Below, piece by piece: positions 6,346 to 15,420 of a stretch of DNA of 16,944 bases (position 1 is the first letter of the stretch; every line of letters starts with the position of its first letter). This DNA comes from NZWG01 sp964478995 (GTDB lineage Bacteria; Fidelibacterota; Marinisomatia; Marinisomatales; UBA1611): contig CAYZJY010000039.1 in assembly GCA_964478995.1 (NCBI GenBank), forward strand, positions 1-16,944. The letters run 5' to 3'. The translations under genes were made by a program, and so were the position numbers. The notes beneath the pieces are model-generated. The model was not told the DNA's origin. It did no database searches and worked only from the letters and a program-made list of their open reading frames with translations.

Positions 6346-7623
6346 TTAAAACATTTCTTCGATGGTATGTCGAATTTTTTTTATTATTGATTTCAAACTT
6401 TCATTCTTTGGTTTTTGCATTCTTATATGATCATTTGCATAAAATGGCCATAGTAGAAGTCCCATCACCGTAGAATGACGAGGCTTATCCGCAATATCTT
6501 GAGCCCCATCAATTTTTATGGGTTTTCCTTTTCTTACTTTAACTCCCATTGAATTTTCTGCTAGGGAAATAATATTCCTTAATTCTGCTCCTCCTCCTGT
6601 TACAACAATTCCATACGTAAGTGGATCTTTGATGTCAGCTCTTGCAATCTCACGAATGACCATCTGGAATATTTCCTGCATTCTTGCTTCTACATATTTT
6701 GAAACCTCTTGTTCTGGAATTGAACGCTGTAGTTGACCCTCCTTTGATTTAAGGGGAATATCTAATTTTGAAGAAGACATTGATGATTTTGCTGATGCAT
6801 ACTTCATTTTAATTTCTTCAGCTTCACTTATGCTTACTTGGAGCATTACTGCAATATCATTGGTGATGCTGGCTGAACCAATAGGTATAACTGCTGAATG
6901 CCTTATGGCACCAGCATGGTAAACTGCAATATTTGTTGTGCTCGAGCCAATTTCTACAAGAGTTACACCTAATTCCATTTCATCATCCTGAAGGGTAGAC
7001 AGTGCTGCTGCTAGAGGTTGAAAAACCAAACCATCCACCGTGATTCCTAGTTCTTCAACGCAGTTTACAAGATTTGACATTGCCGTTGTTGCCGCAGTGA
7101 TTAAATGGACACGACCTTCAAGTCTTCTTCCTGTCATTCCCATAGGATTTTTTATGTCATCTAAGGTATCAACTAAGTATTCTTGGGGGAGGGTATGTAA
7201 AATATCTCGATCAACTGGAAGGGAAACTGCTTGCGCAAGATCTAGTACCTGGTAAATATCTCCATCATTTATTGCACTATCCAATGTATTAGTAGATGAC
7301 CCATTCATCCTGTTTAAAGGGATGGCCGCTTGTGTATTCAGAGATCGAATATGTTCTCCTGTTATAGATAAAATGACATTGGTGACTTTGATATTTGCCA
7401 TAAGTTCTGCCTCGGACAATACACCTTCAATATTTTCAATCAATTCGTCTCTATTTATTATCACACCTTTTTTTATACCCTTGGAAGGTCTGGAGGAAAT
7501 ACCTTGTAGTTTAACATTCTTTGTATTTGGATTTACGTAACCTATTGCACATACTATATTTGATGAACCGATGTCTAGTCCAACGGTTATCTTTTGTTCT
7601 TGTCCGTTGCTTCTAGACTTCAT
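6346..7623 (-). CDS. ftsA: Cell division protein FtsA
   Basis: FtsA is an actin-like ATPase that tethers FtsZ filaments to the membrane and recruits later divisome proteins. The 425-residue protein has the actin-fold elements in order: phosphate-1 VGLDIGSSN (14-22), an SHS2/1C region (about 80-170) with ILSITGEHI (84-92), phosphate-2 TLVEIGSSTTNIAVY (221-235), and the adenosine motif GIVVTGGGAEL (338-348). The C-terminus, SLKSIIKKIRHTIEEMF (409-425), is the expected amphipathic membrane-targeting helix. A serine-rich patch at about 277-285 (ASAKSSMSSS) sits in a region that varies between species. Its ATG overlaps the ftsQ stop as ATGA with only a weak AAGG upstream, suggesting translational coupling; ftsZ follows after 27 bases. 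Confidence 0.97.
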   Translation of the reverse strand: MKSRSNGQEQKITVGLDIGSSNIVCAIGYVNPNTKNVKLQGISSRPSKGIKKGVIINRDELIENIEGVLSEAELMANIKVTNVILSITGEHIRSLNTQAAIPLNRMNGSSTNTLDSAINDGDIYQVLDLAQAVSLPVDRDILHTLPQEYLVDTLDDIKNPMGMTGRRLEGRVHLITAATTAMSNLVNCVEELGITVDGLVFQPLAAALSTLQDDEMELGVTLVEIGSSTTNIAVYHAGAIRHSAVIPIGSASITNDIAVMLQVSISEAEEIKMKYASAKSSMSSSKLDIPLKSKEGQLQRSIPEQEVSKYVEARMQEIFQMVIREIARADIKDPLTYGIVVTGGGAELRNIISLAENSMGVKVRKGKPIKIDGAQDIADKPRHSTVMGLLLWPFYANDHIRMQKPKNESLKSIIKKIRHTIEEMF

Positions 7624-8381
7624 GAGTGACGCCTTTTTCCAATAACCTGGTTTTCATACCTTATGTCAAGATAACTAAATCCAGATATGTCATTTGGCCT
7701 TAGTTCATTTTCAAATTCCTTTAGAATATTTAATTTTGAATTAATTTGTTTATTGCCTAGATATATATGAGTTCCTTCATCGGCTAGAATAAGTTCTATT
7801 TCATTGCTGGATGACATTTTTATTTCTGATAGATTATTGTAAAGTCCATCATACTCATCTTTTAATTGAACTAGCAATGAAACGCATTCGATTACTTTAA
7901 CCGATAAGGCTCTTTCACCAGGAGGATAAAGTTCATTATCTAAATTAAAATTACTCATAATAGGTAAATTGTATTTATTTAGATTTCCAATATTAGGTAA
8001 CACAAAACCATTTTTATCTAATAGTACCATTGGATCTTTATTAACTATTGCAATTGGTTCACGCTCTATGACCTCTATTCGTATTTGTGATGGGTAGTGC
8101 CTGCTTATACGTACCGCTTTAACATAAGGATGATCTTCAATTAATCTTGTTATCTTATTTATTTTATTATTCTCTGTGCTATCCTCAATGATTTCATTTA
8201 TCAATGATTCATATGTTTTGGGTCTCAAGGTTTCTGTTTCAGAAAATATTATATCAATTGTATCTCTTTCATTTAATCCTTCCCACCAGAATGATGCAAC
8301 GATAATAGAGGATAATCCTGATAGAGATAGAAAAGTAATGGTTGCAACCTTCAATTTATATTTATTAATACTCTTACCCAT
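7620..8381 (-). CDS. ftsQ: Cell division protein FtsQ/DivIB, POTRA-domain membrane protein
   Basis: FtsQ is a bitopic membrane protein that links FtsB/FtsL to the divisome. From the ATG at 8381 the protein is 253 residues: a short basic cytoplasmic N-terminus (MGKSINKYKLK), one membrane helix at about 12-33 rich in L, S, I and V, then a POTRA-like part (about 40-115) ending in the typical HPYVKAVRISRHYPSQIRIE and EREPIAIV strands, and a beta domain with DKNGFVLP. A longer form from TTG at 8411 is possible, but it lacks a Shine-Dalgarno site and would deepen the overlap with murB from 8 to 38 bases. The sequence is poorly conserved, as is usual for FtsQ; position between murB and ftsA and the domain layout carry the call. 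The stop overlaps the ftsA start. Confidence 0.9.
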   Translation of the reverse strand: MGKSINKYKLKVATITFLSLSGLSSIIVASFWWEGLNERDTIDIIFSETETLRPKTYESLINEIIEDSTENNKINKITRLIEDHPYVKAVRISRHYPSQIRIEVIEREPIAIVNKDPMVLLDKNGFVLPNIGNLNKYNLPIMSNFNLDNELYPPGERALSVKVIECVSLLVQLKDEYDGLYNNLSEIKMSSSNEIELILADEGTHIYLGNKQINSKLNILKEFENELRPNDISGFSYLDIRYENQVIGKRRHS

Positions 8382-9300
8382 GGGCCTCGATCTGATTTTT
8401 TTCAAATCCAATTGTTTTTATTTCAAGTTCTAATTCAATATTGAACTTTTCATAGACCTCTTTTTTTGCTATACGAATTAATTCTGTTATATCTGATGCA
8501 GATGCATTGCCATGATTAATAAAAAAATTAGCATGGTGTGTTGATATTTCAGCATCGCCTATTCGTTTACCCTTTAATCCAACTTTATCAATTAAATAAC
8601 CAGCGGCATACTTTTTTGGATTTTTAAAAACACTTCCTGCTGATCGAAATCTAAGTGGCTGATTTGTTTTTCGTCCTGAACTAGCCTGTTGCCTTTTTTT
8701 ACTTATGATTTCAGGGGATTCGGACTTTAACTCAAATCTCGCTAGTAATATGAACTCATCTGTTCTAAATGATGAAAAGCGATAGGAAAAATCAATTTCC
8801 TTTGACTTATATGATTTTAATTCTCCTTTTGAGGTCATTATATCCACACTAATTAAATAATTAGATATCTCTCCTCCAAATGCTCCAGCATTCATTACTA
8901 AAGCTCCTCCAAGGGTTCCAGGTACGCCAATAAGGCTTTCCAAACCAGTCAGATTTCTTTTTATGGATTCCTTGACCAATTTACCAAGCATGACACCAGA
9001 TTCAGCGATGATTGAATTATTTTCTATTTCTAATATTTTTAGTGATTTTGCAGGGCTAAGAACAATGCCATTTATTCCATTATCTGAAACCAAAAGGTTT
9101 GAGCCAGATCCAATGAAATAAACTGGAATGTCAAATTTCGTAGCAAATATTAATATATTATATAGATCGTCTCTATCTTTTGGGGTAATGTAGGCAAAAG
9201 CGGGTCCTCCAATCCCATAGGAGGTATGTTTTGACATTGGCTCATTCTCAAGAAGAGAGCCCTTGACAATTGATCTTAATTCATTCATATGAATCAACAA
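8374..9300 (-). CDS. murB: UDP-N-acetylenolpyruvoylglucosamine reductase
   Basis: MurB is the FAD enzyme that reduces UDP-GlcNAc-enolpyruvate to UDP-MurNAc with NADPH in the cytoplasm. The 308-residue protein shows HTSYGIGGPA (25-34), the FAD-binding GSGSNLLVSD (64-73), GVPGTLGGALVMNAGA (125-140), FSYRFSSFR (171-179), the catalytic-Ser region SAGSVFKNP (220-228), AGYLID (233-238), and an ELEIKTIG end (291-298) holding the conserved Glu. Its length suggests the shorter type II form. The start is uncertain: TTG at 9300 has GGAG (9311-9308) at 7 bases, a second TTG is at 9297, and an ATG at 9288 would place that site 19 bases away. I keep TTG 9300. It overlaps murC upstream and ftsQ downstream; no ddl is inserted between murB and ftsQ. 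Confidence 0.95.
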   Translation of the reverse strand: MLIHMNELRSIVKGSLLENEPMSKHTSYGIGGPAFAYITPKDRDDLYNILIFATKFDIPVYFIGSGSNLLVSDNGINGIVLSPAKSLKILEIENNSIIAESGVMLGKLVKESIKRNLTGLESLIGVPGTLGGALVMNAGAFGGEISNYLISVDIMTSKGELKSYKSKEIDFSYRFSSFRTDEFILLARFELKSESPEIISKKRQQASSGRKTNQPLRFRSAGSVFKNPKKYAAGYLIDKVGLKGKRIGDAEISTHHANFFINHGNASASDITELIRIAKKEVYEKFNIELELEIKTIGFEKNQIEAHG

Positions 9301-10694
9301 TTTTCCACTCCATTGGTCAATGATTGAATGTGTTTGACATATGATTCATTGTATCTCCAAATATTACCAGCGCCCATAGTAATCAACATATCGCCAGGTT
9401 GGATGACTTGGTCTAATCTTTCGGCTAAATCATCAATATCTGGAACTAAATAACAGTTATTATTTTTATTTTCAAGTTCGTCATATATGAGTTTTGATGT
9501 AACGCCTGGCATAGGTTTTTCTCGAGCAGGATAGATATCAGTTATTATTACAATGTTTGCAACCTGAAGAGCATCAGCGAATTCTCTAAAAAATTCTCTT
9601 GTTCGACTAAACAGATGTGGTTGAAAAACTGCAATAACTCTTCTATCCCAACCAGATTTTGCAGATCTCAATGTTGCTTCAACTTCTGTTGGATGATGGG
9701 CGTAATCATCTACTATTATAACATCATTATAAATTCCTTTGATATCAAAGCGCCTTCTAACACCCTTATAAGAGTAAATACCTTCTCTAATCATTTCAAA
9801 AGAGAGGCCCATTTCCAAACCTAAAACGACGGCTGCCAAGGAGTTTAGTATGTTATGTTCCCCAGGAACATTCAACTCTATATCTCCGAGACATTCCTCC
9901 GATCGAAAAACAGAGTATGTGGATTTATTCTCATTAAATCGTAGGTTTTTCGCTCGATAGGCCGCATCCCTTGACCGTCCATATGTGATCATGGGCCTCT
10001 CTATATTTGTTATTATTTCTTGGACTGCTGGTGAATCTGCACATGCAATAATCGCACCATAAAATGGAACCGATTTACAGAACTGAATAAATGCATCCTG
10101 AAGTTCATTTAGGTTTTCATAGCAATCCGTATGTTCTAATTCAATATTAGTCACAATTGAGATTGTTGGTTTTAATGCGAGAAAACTTCTATCAAATTCA
10201 TCTGCTTCAACTACAATAATATCCCCAGTACCCAACTTTGAATTAGAATCTAGATTATGGACAAGACCTCCCACGACCAAAGTTGGGTCTTTTTTTGCAT
10301 ATGATAATATTGTTCCAATCATAGATGATGTTGTTGTTTTTCCGTGTGTTCCACCTACAGCAATACTTGTTTCCTTTACAGATATCAATTCACCTAGCAT
10401 TTCAGCTCTCCGTATGATAGGAATTCCTTTTTGACGTGCCCGAACTATTTCAGGATTTTCAAGTGGTACGGCACTTGAATAAACTAAAACATCAATATTC
10501 TTTTTTAGGTTATGTGGATTATGACCTATTATTACACTTACGCCCATTTCTTTTAGCCTTTTCACATTTTCATTTTCATTTATGTCAGAGCCTGAAACAT
10601 TAAAGCCTAAATTCATGAGCAATTCTGCAATTCCGCTCATACCTATACCACCAATTCCTACGAAGAAAACATTATTTATTTTCCTAAAGGTCAA
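9294..10694 (-). CDS. murC: UDP-N-acetylmuramate--L-alanine ligase
   Basis: MurC adds L-alanine to UDP-MurNAc, the first ATP-dependent step of the peptide stem. The 466-residue protein has the Mur ligase layout: an N-terminal Rossmann-like UDP domain with FFVGIGGIGMSGIAELL (10-26), the P-loop GGTHGKTTTSSM (114-125), the VVEADEFDRSFL segment that includes the conserved acidic residues, NIELEHTDCY (about 178-187) in the central domain, and VDDYAHHPTEVEATLR in the C-terminal domain, typical of MurC as opposed to MurD, E or F. The start is TTG at 10694, overlapping the murG stop as TTGA, with AGGAG (10706-10702) 7 bases upstream; no in-frame ATG lies nearby before the Rossmann motif. The 3' end overlaps murB. 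Confidence 0.97.
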   Translation of the reverse strand: MTFRKINNVFFVGIGGIGMSGIAELLMNLGFNVSGSDINENENVKRLKEMGVSVIIGHNPHNLKKNIDVLVYSSAVPLENPEIVRARQKGIPIIRRAEMLGELISVKETSIAVGGTHGKTTTSSMIGTILSYAKKDPTLVVGGLVHNLDSNSKLGTGDIIVVEADEFDRSFLALKPTISIVTNIELEHTDCYENLNELQDAFIQFCKSVPFYGAIIACADSPAVQEIITNIERPMITYGRSRDAAYRAKNLRFNENKSTYSVFRSEECLGDIELNVPGEHNILNSLAAVVLGLEMGLSFEMIREGIYSYKGVRRRFDIKGIYNDVIIVDDYAHHPTEVEATLRSAKSGWDRRVIAVFQPHLFSRTREFFREFADALQVANIVIITDIYPAREKPMPGVTSKLIYDELENKNNNCYLVPDIDDLAERLDQVIQPGDMLITMGAGNIWRYNESYVKHIQSLTNGVENC

Positions 10695-11791
10695 GTCTTC
10701 ACTCCTAAATCTAGAATTTGGTCAACTATGTCAATTGTTGCATTAGGTCTACCTAGTTTTTTTGATTCTAATGCCATTGTTTCTAATTTTTCTTTATTGT
10801 GAATCAAGTTCATGATTGTATGCATCAAAATTTTAGAGTTTAATGATTTTTCATAGAGCATTTGAGCTGCACCAAAATTGACTAATGCTTGTGCATTTTT
10901 TGTTTGATGATCTCCTGCAGCATGAGGAAAAGGAATAAGTATAGCAGGTTTACCAGAAACTGTTATTTCGGCTAGTGTCAATGCACCACTTCTGCACACA
11001 AGGAGGTCAGAAATAGCATATGCATCTGCCATATTATTTACAAATGGAACAATTCGTATGTTTTCTGATTCCATATGTCGATACTTTACATATTCTAGGT
11101 CACCTGTCTGCCATAGTAATTGTATACCTGCACTGGATATTTTTTTTGCAACATTACTCATCATTTTATTTAGATAGGAAGATCCTTGACTTCCACCAAA
11201 CAAGAAAATGGTTTTGTTATTTTTCTTGAAACTAAATTCCTTTATGCCATTTTTCTTATTACCCTTATCAATTCCCTTTCTTACTGGATTACCAGTCATT
11301 ACGGTATTTGAATTAAATACGTTTTGTGATTCATCAAAGGCAATACATATTTTTTCAGCTTTATTTGCAAACCAACGAGTTGTTAATCCAGGAAAGGAAT
11401 TTTGTTCTTGCAAGATAATTGGTATATCCTTTTTTGCTCCTATGTAAAGCGGGATTGCAGAAGCATAACCACCAGTCCCAATTAGGATTTCAGGGACAAA
11501 TTCTTTTAGCAATCTATTTGTTTTTATCAATGAGCGAATAATTCTAAAAGGTAATAGGATATTTCTAAATATACTTATTGCACTGAGTCCCCTCTGCAGA
11601 CCTCGTATGGGTAGTAGGGTATGCCAGACATCTTTTATTGGAAAGACCTTTGACTCTAATCCGAAAATTGATCCAATATAATGGATTATTGCATCTGGCT
11701 CTCGTCTTTGGATTTCTTCACCAATTGCCATTGCAGGAAAAAGATGCCCCCCTGTTCCTCCACCTACAATTAGTATTCTTCTATTTGCCAT
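10691..11791 (-). CDS. murG: UDP-GlcNAc:undecaprenyl-PP-MurNAc-pentapeptide GlcNAc transferase
   Basis: MurG is a peripheral inner-membrane GT28 glycosyltransferase that adds GlcNAc to lipid I to give lipid II. From the ATG at 11791 the protein is 366 residues and begins MANRRILIVGGGTGGHLFPA, which contains the first G-loop (10-16). GTGGYAS (105-111), QEQNSFPG (128-135), GGSQGS (199-204), RSGALTLAEI (267-276), and PFPHAAGDHQTKNA (287-300) at the UDP-GlcNAc site follow in order. An upstream in-frame TTG at 11824 gives 11 extra residues but has no Shine-Dalgarno site and deepens the overlap with ftsW, so I prefer the ATG, which has GGAG 11 bases before it and overlaps ftsW by 11 bases. The gene sits between ftsW and murC, the usual dcw order. 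Confidence 0.97.
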   Translation of the reverse strand: MANRRILIVGGGTGGHLFPAMAIGEEIQRREPDAIIHYIGSIFGLESKVFPIKDVWHTLLPIRGLQRGLSAISIFRNILLPFRIIRSLIKTNRLLKEFVPEILIGTGGYASAIPLYIGAKKDIPIILQEQNSFPGLTTRWFANKAEKICIAFDESQNVFNSNTVMTGNPVRKGIDKGNKKNGIKEFSFKKNNKTIFLFGGSQGSSYLNKMMSNVAKKISSAGIQLLWQTGDLEYVKYRHMESENIRIVPFVNNMADAYAISDLLVCRSGALTLAEITVSGKPAILIPFPHAAGDHQTKNAQALVNFGAAQMLYEKSLNSKILMHTIMNLIHNKEKLETMALESKKLGRPNATIDIVDQILDLGVKT

Positions 11792-12938
11792 AAATAAGAG
11801 GGCTCCATCTTTTTTCACCACCAACTGATTTTCGTGATTGTGATATGTTAAGCAAAATACCCATCATTGCCATGTTGACCACCATCCCTGATCCACCATA
11901 ACTAACCATGGGCATAGGAAGACCAGTTACTGGGAAAATACCAGTAACCACTGCAGCATTTACAAATGCGTATAATACTAAATTGAATGCGATGCCTATG
12001 GATAAAAAAATTCCAAATGGATCGGTACATTCCTTTGCTATCTTTAATCCACGAAGAAAAATTAGTAGGAATAAAGTCAGTACAGGTAATGTTCCTATGG
12101 CAAATCCTAATTCTTCGCCAATGATTGCAAAAATAAAGTCTGTGTGAGGTGTTGGCAGGAAATGGTTCTTTTCTATACTATTTCCTAGTCCAACACCAAA
12201 AATTCCTCCGTTTCCAAGACTGATAAGAGATTGACTTGCTTGGTAGCCAATTTCAGTGTTATCACCAATTCCGAACCAACTAAGGACTCTGAGCCTTCTG
12301 TATTCTCTTGATAATAATACAGGAATACCAATCAGTGCTGCTACAGATCCAGCCATTGCAAGTTGAGATATTTGTGCACCACCAATAAATAAGATTAAAA
12401 TACCGATTGATCCTATCATGAGTGCAGTACTATAGTCTGGTTGAATAATGATTAGCGTCATTATGATAAATAGTATTCCAATAGCAGGGAGGAGGCCTAA
12501 TTGAAAATCTTTGAGTTTTTCTCTTTTTTTATCCACATAGTAAGCCATGTAGATTATTACAGAAAATCGTGCTATGTCAGAGGTCTGCAGGGAGATTGGG
12601 CCAACATATAGCCATCGTGCAGGTTTATACCAAGAATAACCTTTAGCCAAATAGAATATCTTAGTAAAAAATAATAATGCAATCGCAAATATTAATAGAT
12701 ATGGTGCAATCTCCTTTAGTTTTCTGTAGTCCAATATCAAAAAGCCAAAAAGACAGAAAACTCCGACTAACAGTCGCTTGAGGTGATTTTGCAAGAACAA
12801 CATTTCTGTCCTCCCATTTGAAGACGAAAAGGATTCATACCAACTAGCACTATATAGCATTATGGTACCCAAAACTGCTAGAGTACACAAAAAGATGAGC
12901 AGATAACGATCATACCTTTGGATAAAAACGTCTATCAT
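11781..12938 (-). CDS. ftsW: Peptidoglycan glycosyltransferase FtsW (SEDS family)
   Basis: FtsW polymerises lipid II at the septum together with the class B PBP FtsI. The 385-residue protein is strongly hydrophobic with about ten membrane segments, starting at about 12-31 (YLLIFLCTLAVLGTIMLYSA). SEDS motifs are ARWLYVGPISLQTSDIAR (107-124), QPDYSTAL (166-173), the extracellular-loop segment LPTPHTDFIFAIIGEELGF (261-279) with the conserved Asp267 in the position of the essential SEDS aspartate, and GLPMPMVSYGGSGM (339-352). The genomic place between murD and murG marks it as FtsW and not RodA. The ATG at 12938 overlaps the murD stop as ATGA. The short C-terminal tail ends SPLIYGK and overlaps murG. 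Confidence 0.96.
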   Translation of the reverse strand: MIDVFIQRYDRYLLIFLCTLAVLGTIMLYSASWYESFSSSNGRTEMLFLQNHLKRLLVGVFCLFGFLILDYRKLKEIAPYLLIFAIALLFFTKIFYLAKGYSWYKPARWLYVGPISLQTSDIARFSVIIYMAYYVDKKREKLKDFQLGLLPAIGILFIIMTLIIIQPDYSTALMIGSIGILILFIGGAQISQLAMAGSVAALIGIPVLLSREYRRLRVLSWFGIGDNTEIGYQASQSLISLGNGGIFGVGLGNSIEKNHFLPTPHTDFIFAIIGEELGFAIGTLPVLTLFLLIFLRGLKIAKECTDPFGIFLSIGIAFNLVLYAFVNAAVVTGIFPVTGLPMPMVSYGGSGMVVNMAMMGILLNISQSRKSVGGEKRWSPLIYGK

Positions 12939-14320
12939 GCTTTTTCCATATTATTTATCATTGATTTGAAATAATTACCCCTTATTTCAAAATTTGGAAA
13001 TTCATCAAAACTGGCGCAACCCGGAGATAATAAAACAATATCTCCGGGAGTTGCCATTGATTGGGCTTTTTTTACTGCAGAGTTAAGATCAGAAACCTGT
13101 ACCGATCTTACCGCATCCCCTAAAGCAGTATTAATATGCCCACCGGCCTCTCCATAAGAGACAACGTCCCTTACATGACTTGACTTGATATGTGGAAGGA
13201 GTAGCCGAAAGTTTGCGCCCTTATTATAACCACCAAGAATTAAAATTATGGGCTTATTAAATGATTCGATTGCAACAATTACTGATTGAATATTTGTTGC
13301 TTTTGAATCATTAATGAATTCTATGCCATTAAATAGAGTTACTTGCTCAAGTCGATGTTCCACACCTTTAAATTTTCTCATAGTTTGTATAATATGATTT
13401 TCTGAGATACCCATTAAATGAGAGCATGTTGCAGCAGCAAGAAAGTTGTATAGATTATGTTTACCAGGTATCCCTAATTCCTTTAATGCGATGAGTTTAT
13501 TTTTGGAAGGACCATAAATATTATCTTCATTTAAATAGAATAAAGTATTTTTATTTATGATACTGAAAGGTTTTACTTGATTTGATTTCGTAGGTATGGT
13601 TTCAGAAAGAATCTTGTCATCAATATTATAGATTACTAGATCATTAGGTTTAAGGTTAGTCATTGCAGCCATTTTCATATTCACATATTCCTCCATGGAC
13701 TCATGACGGTCTAGATGGTCAGGAGATATATTTGTATAGATTATAATATTTGGTGAAAAATGTTTAACAAATTCCATTTGAAAACTTGATATCTCTAAAA
13801 TGTATGCAATATTGTTTTTGGGTTCTTTAATTTCACTTAATACCCGCTCAGAGAATGGTATTCCCATATTTCCTGCTAATACGCTATTTACTTCATTAGA
13901 TTTAAGCATATCAGATAGGATATAAGAAGTAGTAGTTTTCCCATTTGAACCAGTAACTGCGATAATTGGAGCATTCGTGAACCAACTTGCAAATTCTATC
14001 TCTCCTACAATTGGTATGTTTTTATCATTAGCCTTTTTTACAATATCAGAGTTTTTTGGAACACCAGGGGAAATAATCCATAGGTCTGCATCATAAATTT
14101 TATCACTATGAATGCCGGTTTCACTTGCGATATGATGAGAATGCATGAGGTCCATTGCATGGGTGTAGACTTTCTCACCAGTTCCTGGGTCACTAGCAAA
14201 GACTCTCGCTCCTAAGTAATTCGCAAGTTTAGCGGCCTCAGTTCCACTTAAGCCTAATCCAATAACAGATATCCTCTTATCCTTTAAATCAATTTTTTCT
14301 TTAGAGTCTAAATCAATCAT
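12935..14320 (-). CDS. murD: UDP-N-acetylmuramoylalanine--D-glutamate ligase
   Basis: MurD adds D-glutamate to UDP-MurNAc-L-Ala. I start it at the ATG at 14320, which overlaps the mraY stop as ATGA and gives 461 residues; a TTG at 14374 would add 18 residues (MDNRPFIGSFF...) inside mraY coding sequence and is unlikely. Motifs are the N-terminal Rossmann loop VIGLGLSGTEAAKLA (19-33), SPGVP (84-88), the P-loop VTGSNGKTTTS (122-132), ILEISSFQMEF (about 173-183) with its conserved Glu and Ser-Ser, NISPDHLDRH (about 200-209), and FINDSKATN in the C-terminal domain. The order SPGVP and EISSFQ separates MurD from MurC, E and F. Only a weak purine tract precedes the start, so coupling to mraY is likely. 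The 3' end overlaps ftsW. Confidence 0.96.
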   Translation of the reverse strand: MIDLDSKEKIDLKDKRISVIGLGLSGTEAAKLANYLGARVFASDPGTGEKVYTHAMDLMHSHHIASETGIHSDKIYDADLWIISPGVPKNSDIVKKANDKNIPIVGEIEFASWFTNAPIIAVTGSNGKTTTSYILSDMLKSNEVNSVLAGNMGIPFSERVLSEIKEPKNNIAYILEISSFQMEFVKHFSPNIIIYTNISPDHLDRHESMEEYVNMKMAAMTNLKPNDLVIYNIDDKILSETIPTKSNQVKPFSIINKNTLFYLNEDNIYGPSKNKLIALKELGIPGKHNLYNFLAAATCSHLMGISENHIIQTMRKFKGVEHRLEQVTLFNGIEFINDSKATNIQSVIVAIESFNKPIILILGGYNKGANFRLLLPHIKSSHVRDVVSYGEAGGHINTALGDAVRSVQVSDLNSAVKKAQSMATPGDIVLLSPGCASFDEFPNFEIRGNYFKSMINNMEKA

Positions 14321-15420
14321 CGTATCTTGAATGTTGTTAGTGAAAAAAGAGCCAATAAAAGGCCTATTATCCAAAAACGAATTACCACTTTGGTTTCAGG
14401 CCAACCCTTTAATTCATAATGATGATGGATAGGGGCCATCATAAAAAAACGTTTTCCCTCTCCTTTATATTTATTTGTATAACGAAAATAGGTGAGTTGA
14501 ATAATTACAGAAATTGCTTCCCATACAAAGACACCCCCGATAATGAAAAGGAGCAACTCTTTTTTTAACAAAATAGCAAGTGTTCCAAGAGCAGCTCCGG
14601 TTGATAAAGAGCCAGTGTCGCCCATAAAAACTTCTGCTGGATATGAATTGAACCAAAGATATCCAATGCAAGACCCAGCCATTGCTGCTGAAAAAATAGT
14701 TAGTTCACCTGCACCTGGTATGTATAGAATATTTAAATAATCTGAAAAATCTATTCTTCCTGTGATATATGTAATTGCACAAAATACACTAAAACAGATT
14801 GCCAATAGACCTGCTAAAAGTCCATCTAGACCATCTGTTAGATTTACAGCATTAGATGTTCCAGTTATGACCAGTATTACCATAAATGGGTACAGCATCC
14901 CAAGATCAATTTCAACATTCTTAAAAAATGGTACCGTGGTCTTGGTATTGAATTCCATAAACTCAGGTATCTGGAATATCCATAGGCTGATAATGCAACC
15001 TAATGATACTTGCCCAGCAATCTTATAACGAGCAATCAGACCTCGTTCCATTTTTTTCACAACTTTTAGATAGTCATCAATAAAGCCGATTATCCCCATC
15101 CATATTGTTGCAAATAAAATGATTTGAACTAAAGGACTATTTAATTTTGATAATAAGAGGGTTGGGAGGAGTACAGCCATTAGAATGATGACTCCTCCCA
15201 TTGTGGGCGTGCCTCTTTTCTTCATATGTGATTTGGGTCCTGTCGAACGAATTTCTTCTCCGATTTGGTTTTTATGTAGTATGTGGATAACCCAGGGCCC
15301 GACAATGAAGCTTATGAATAGTGCAGCGATTGCTGCTGTTGCTGCACGAAAAGTAATGTATTCAAATAGATTTAATACTGAAATGTGATCTTTAAAGGGT
15401 ATTAGAAAATGGTATAGCAT
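14317..15420 (-). CDS. mraY: Phospho-N-acetylmuramoyl-pentapeptide-transferase
   Basis: MraY is the inner-membrane enzyme that transfers phospho-MurNAc-pentapeptide to undecaprenyl phosphate, making lipid I. The 367-residue polytopic protein contains the family signatures: GPKSHMKKRGTPTMGG (61-76), FIDDYLK (113-119) with the Mg2+-site Asp pair, NAVNLTDGLDGL (190-201), NSYPAEVFMGDTGSLS (258-273), and the histidine motif MAPIHHHYELKGW (328-340). About ten membrane helices are evident, with the N-terminus starting MLYHFLIPF. The length matches the roughly 360-residue norm. The ATG at 15420 shares one base with the murF stop (TAATG); AGGAG is present but 13 bases away. It lies in the usual place between murF and murD. 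Confidence 0.98.
   Translation of the reverse strand: MLYHFLIPFKDHISVLNLFEYITFRAATAAIAALFISFIVGPWVIHILHKNQIGEEIRSTGPKSHMKKRGTPTMGGVIILMAVLLPTLLLSKLNSPLVQIILFATIWMGIIGFIDDYLKVVKKMERGLIARYKIAGQVSLGCIISLWIFQIPEFMEFNTKTTVPFFKNVEIDLGMLYPFMVILVITGTSNAVNLTDGLDGLLAGLLAICFSVFCAITYITGRIDFSDYLNILYIPGAGELTIFSAAMAGSCIGYLWFNSYPAEVFMGDTGSLSTGAALGTLAILLKKELLLFIIGGVFVWEAISVIIQLTYFRYTNKYKGEGKRFFMMAPIHHHYELKGWPETKVVIRFWIIGLLLALFSLTTFKIR

Noticed and set aside
5783..6349. 188-codon open frame on the plus strand opposite ftsZ
   Set aside because: It is wholly antisense to a complete, conserved ftsZ; its Pro/Ser/Ala-rich translation looks like a reverse-frame shadow and matches no family I know.
8382..8411. N-terminal extension of ftsQ from the TTG at 8411
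   Set aside because: No Shine-Dalgarno site and a 38-base overlap with murB; the ATG at 8381 gives the 8-base overlap typical of this cluster. Not excluded outright.
11792..11824. N-terminal extension of murG from the TTG at 11824
   Set aside because: No Shine-Dalgarno site, deeper overlap with ftsW, and the ATG at 11791 leaves the usual short lead into the GGGTGGH loop.
14321..14374. N-terminal extension of murD from the TTG at 14374
   Set aside because: It would lie entirely inside mraY; the ATG at 14320 gives a standard ATGA overlap and a normal MurD N-terminus.
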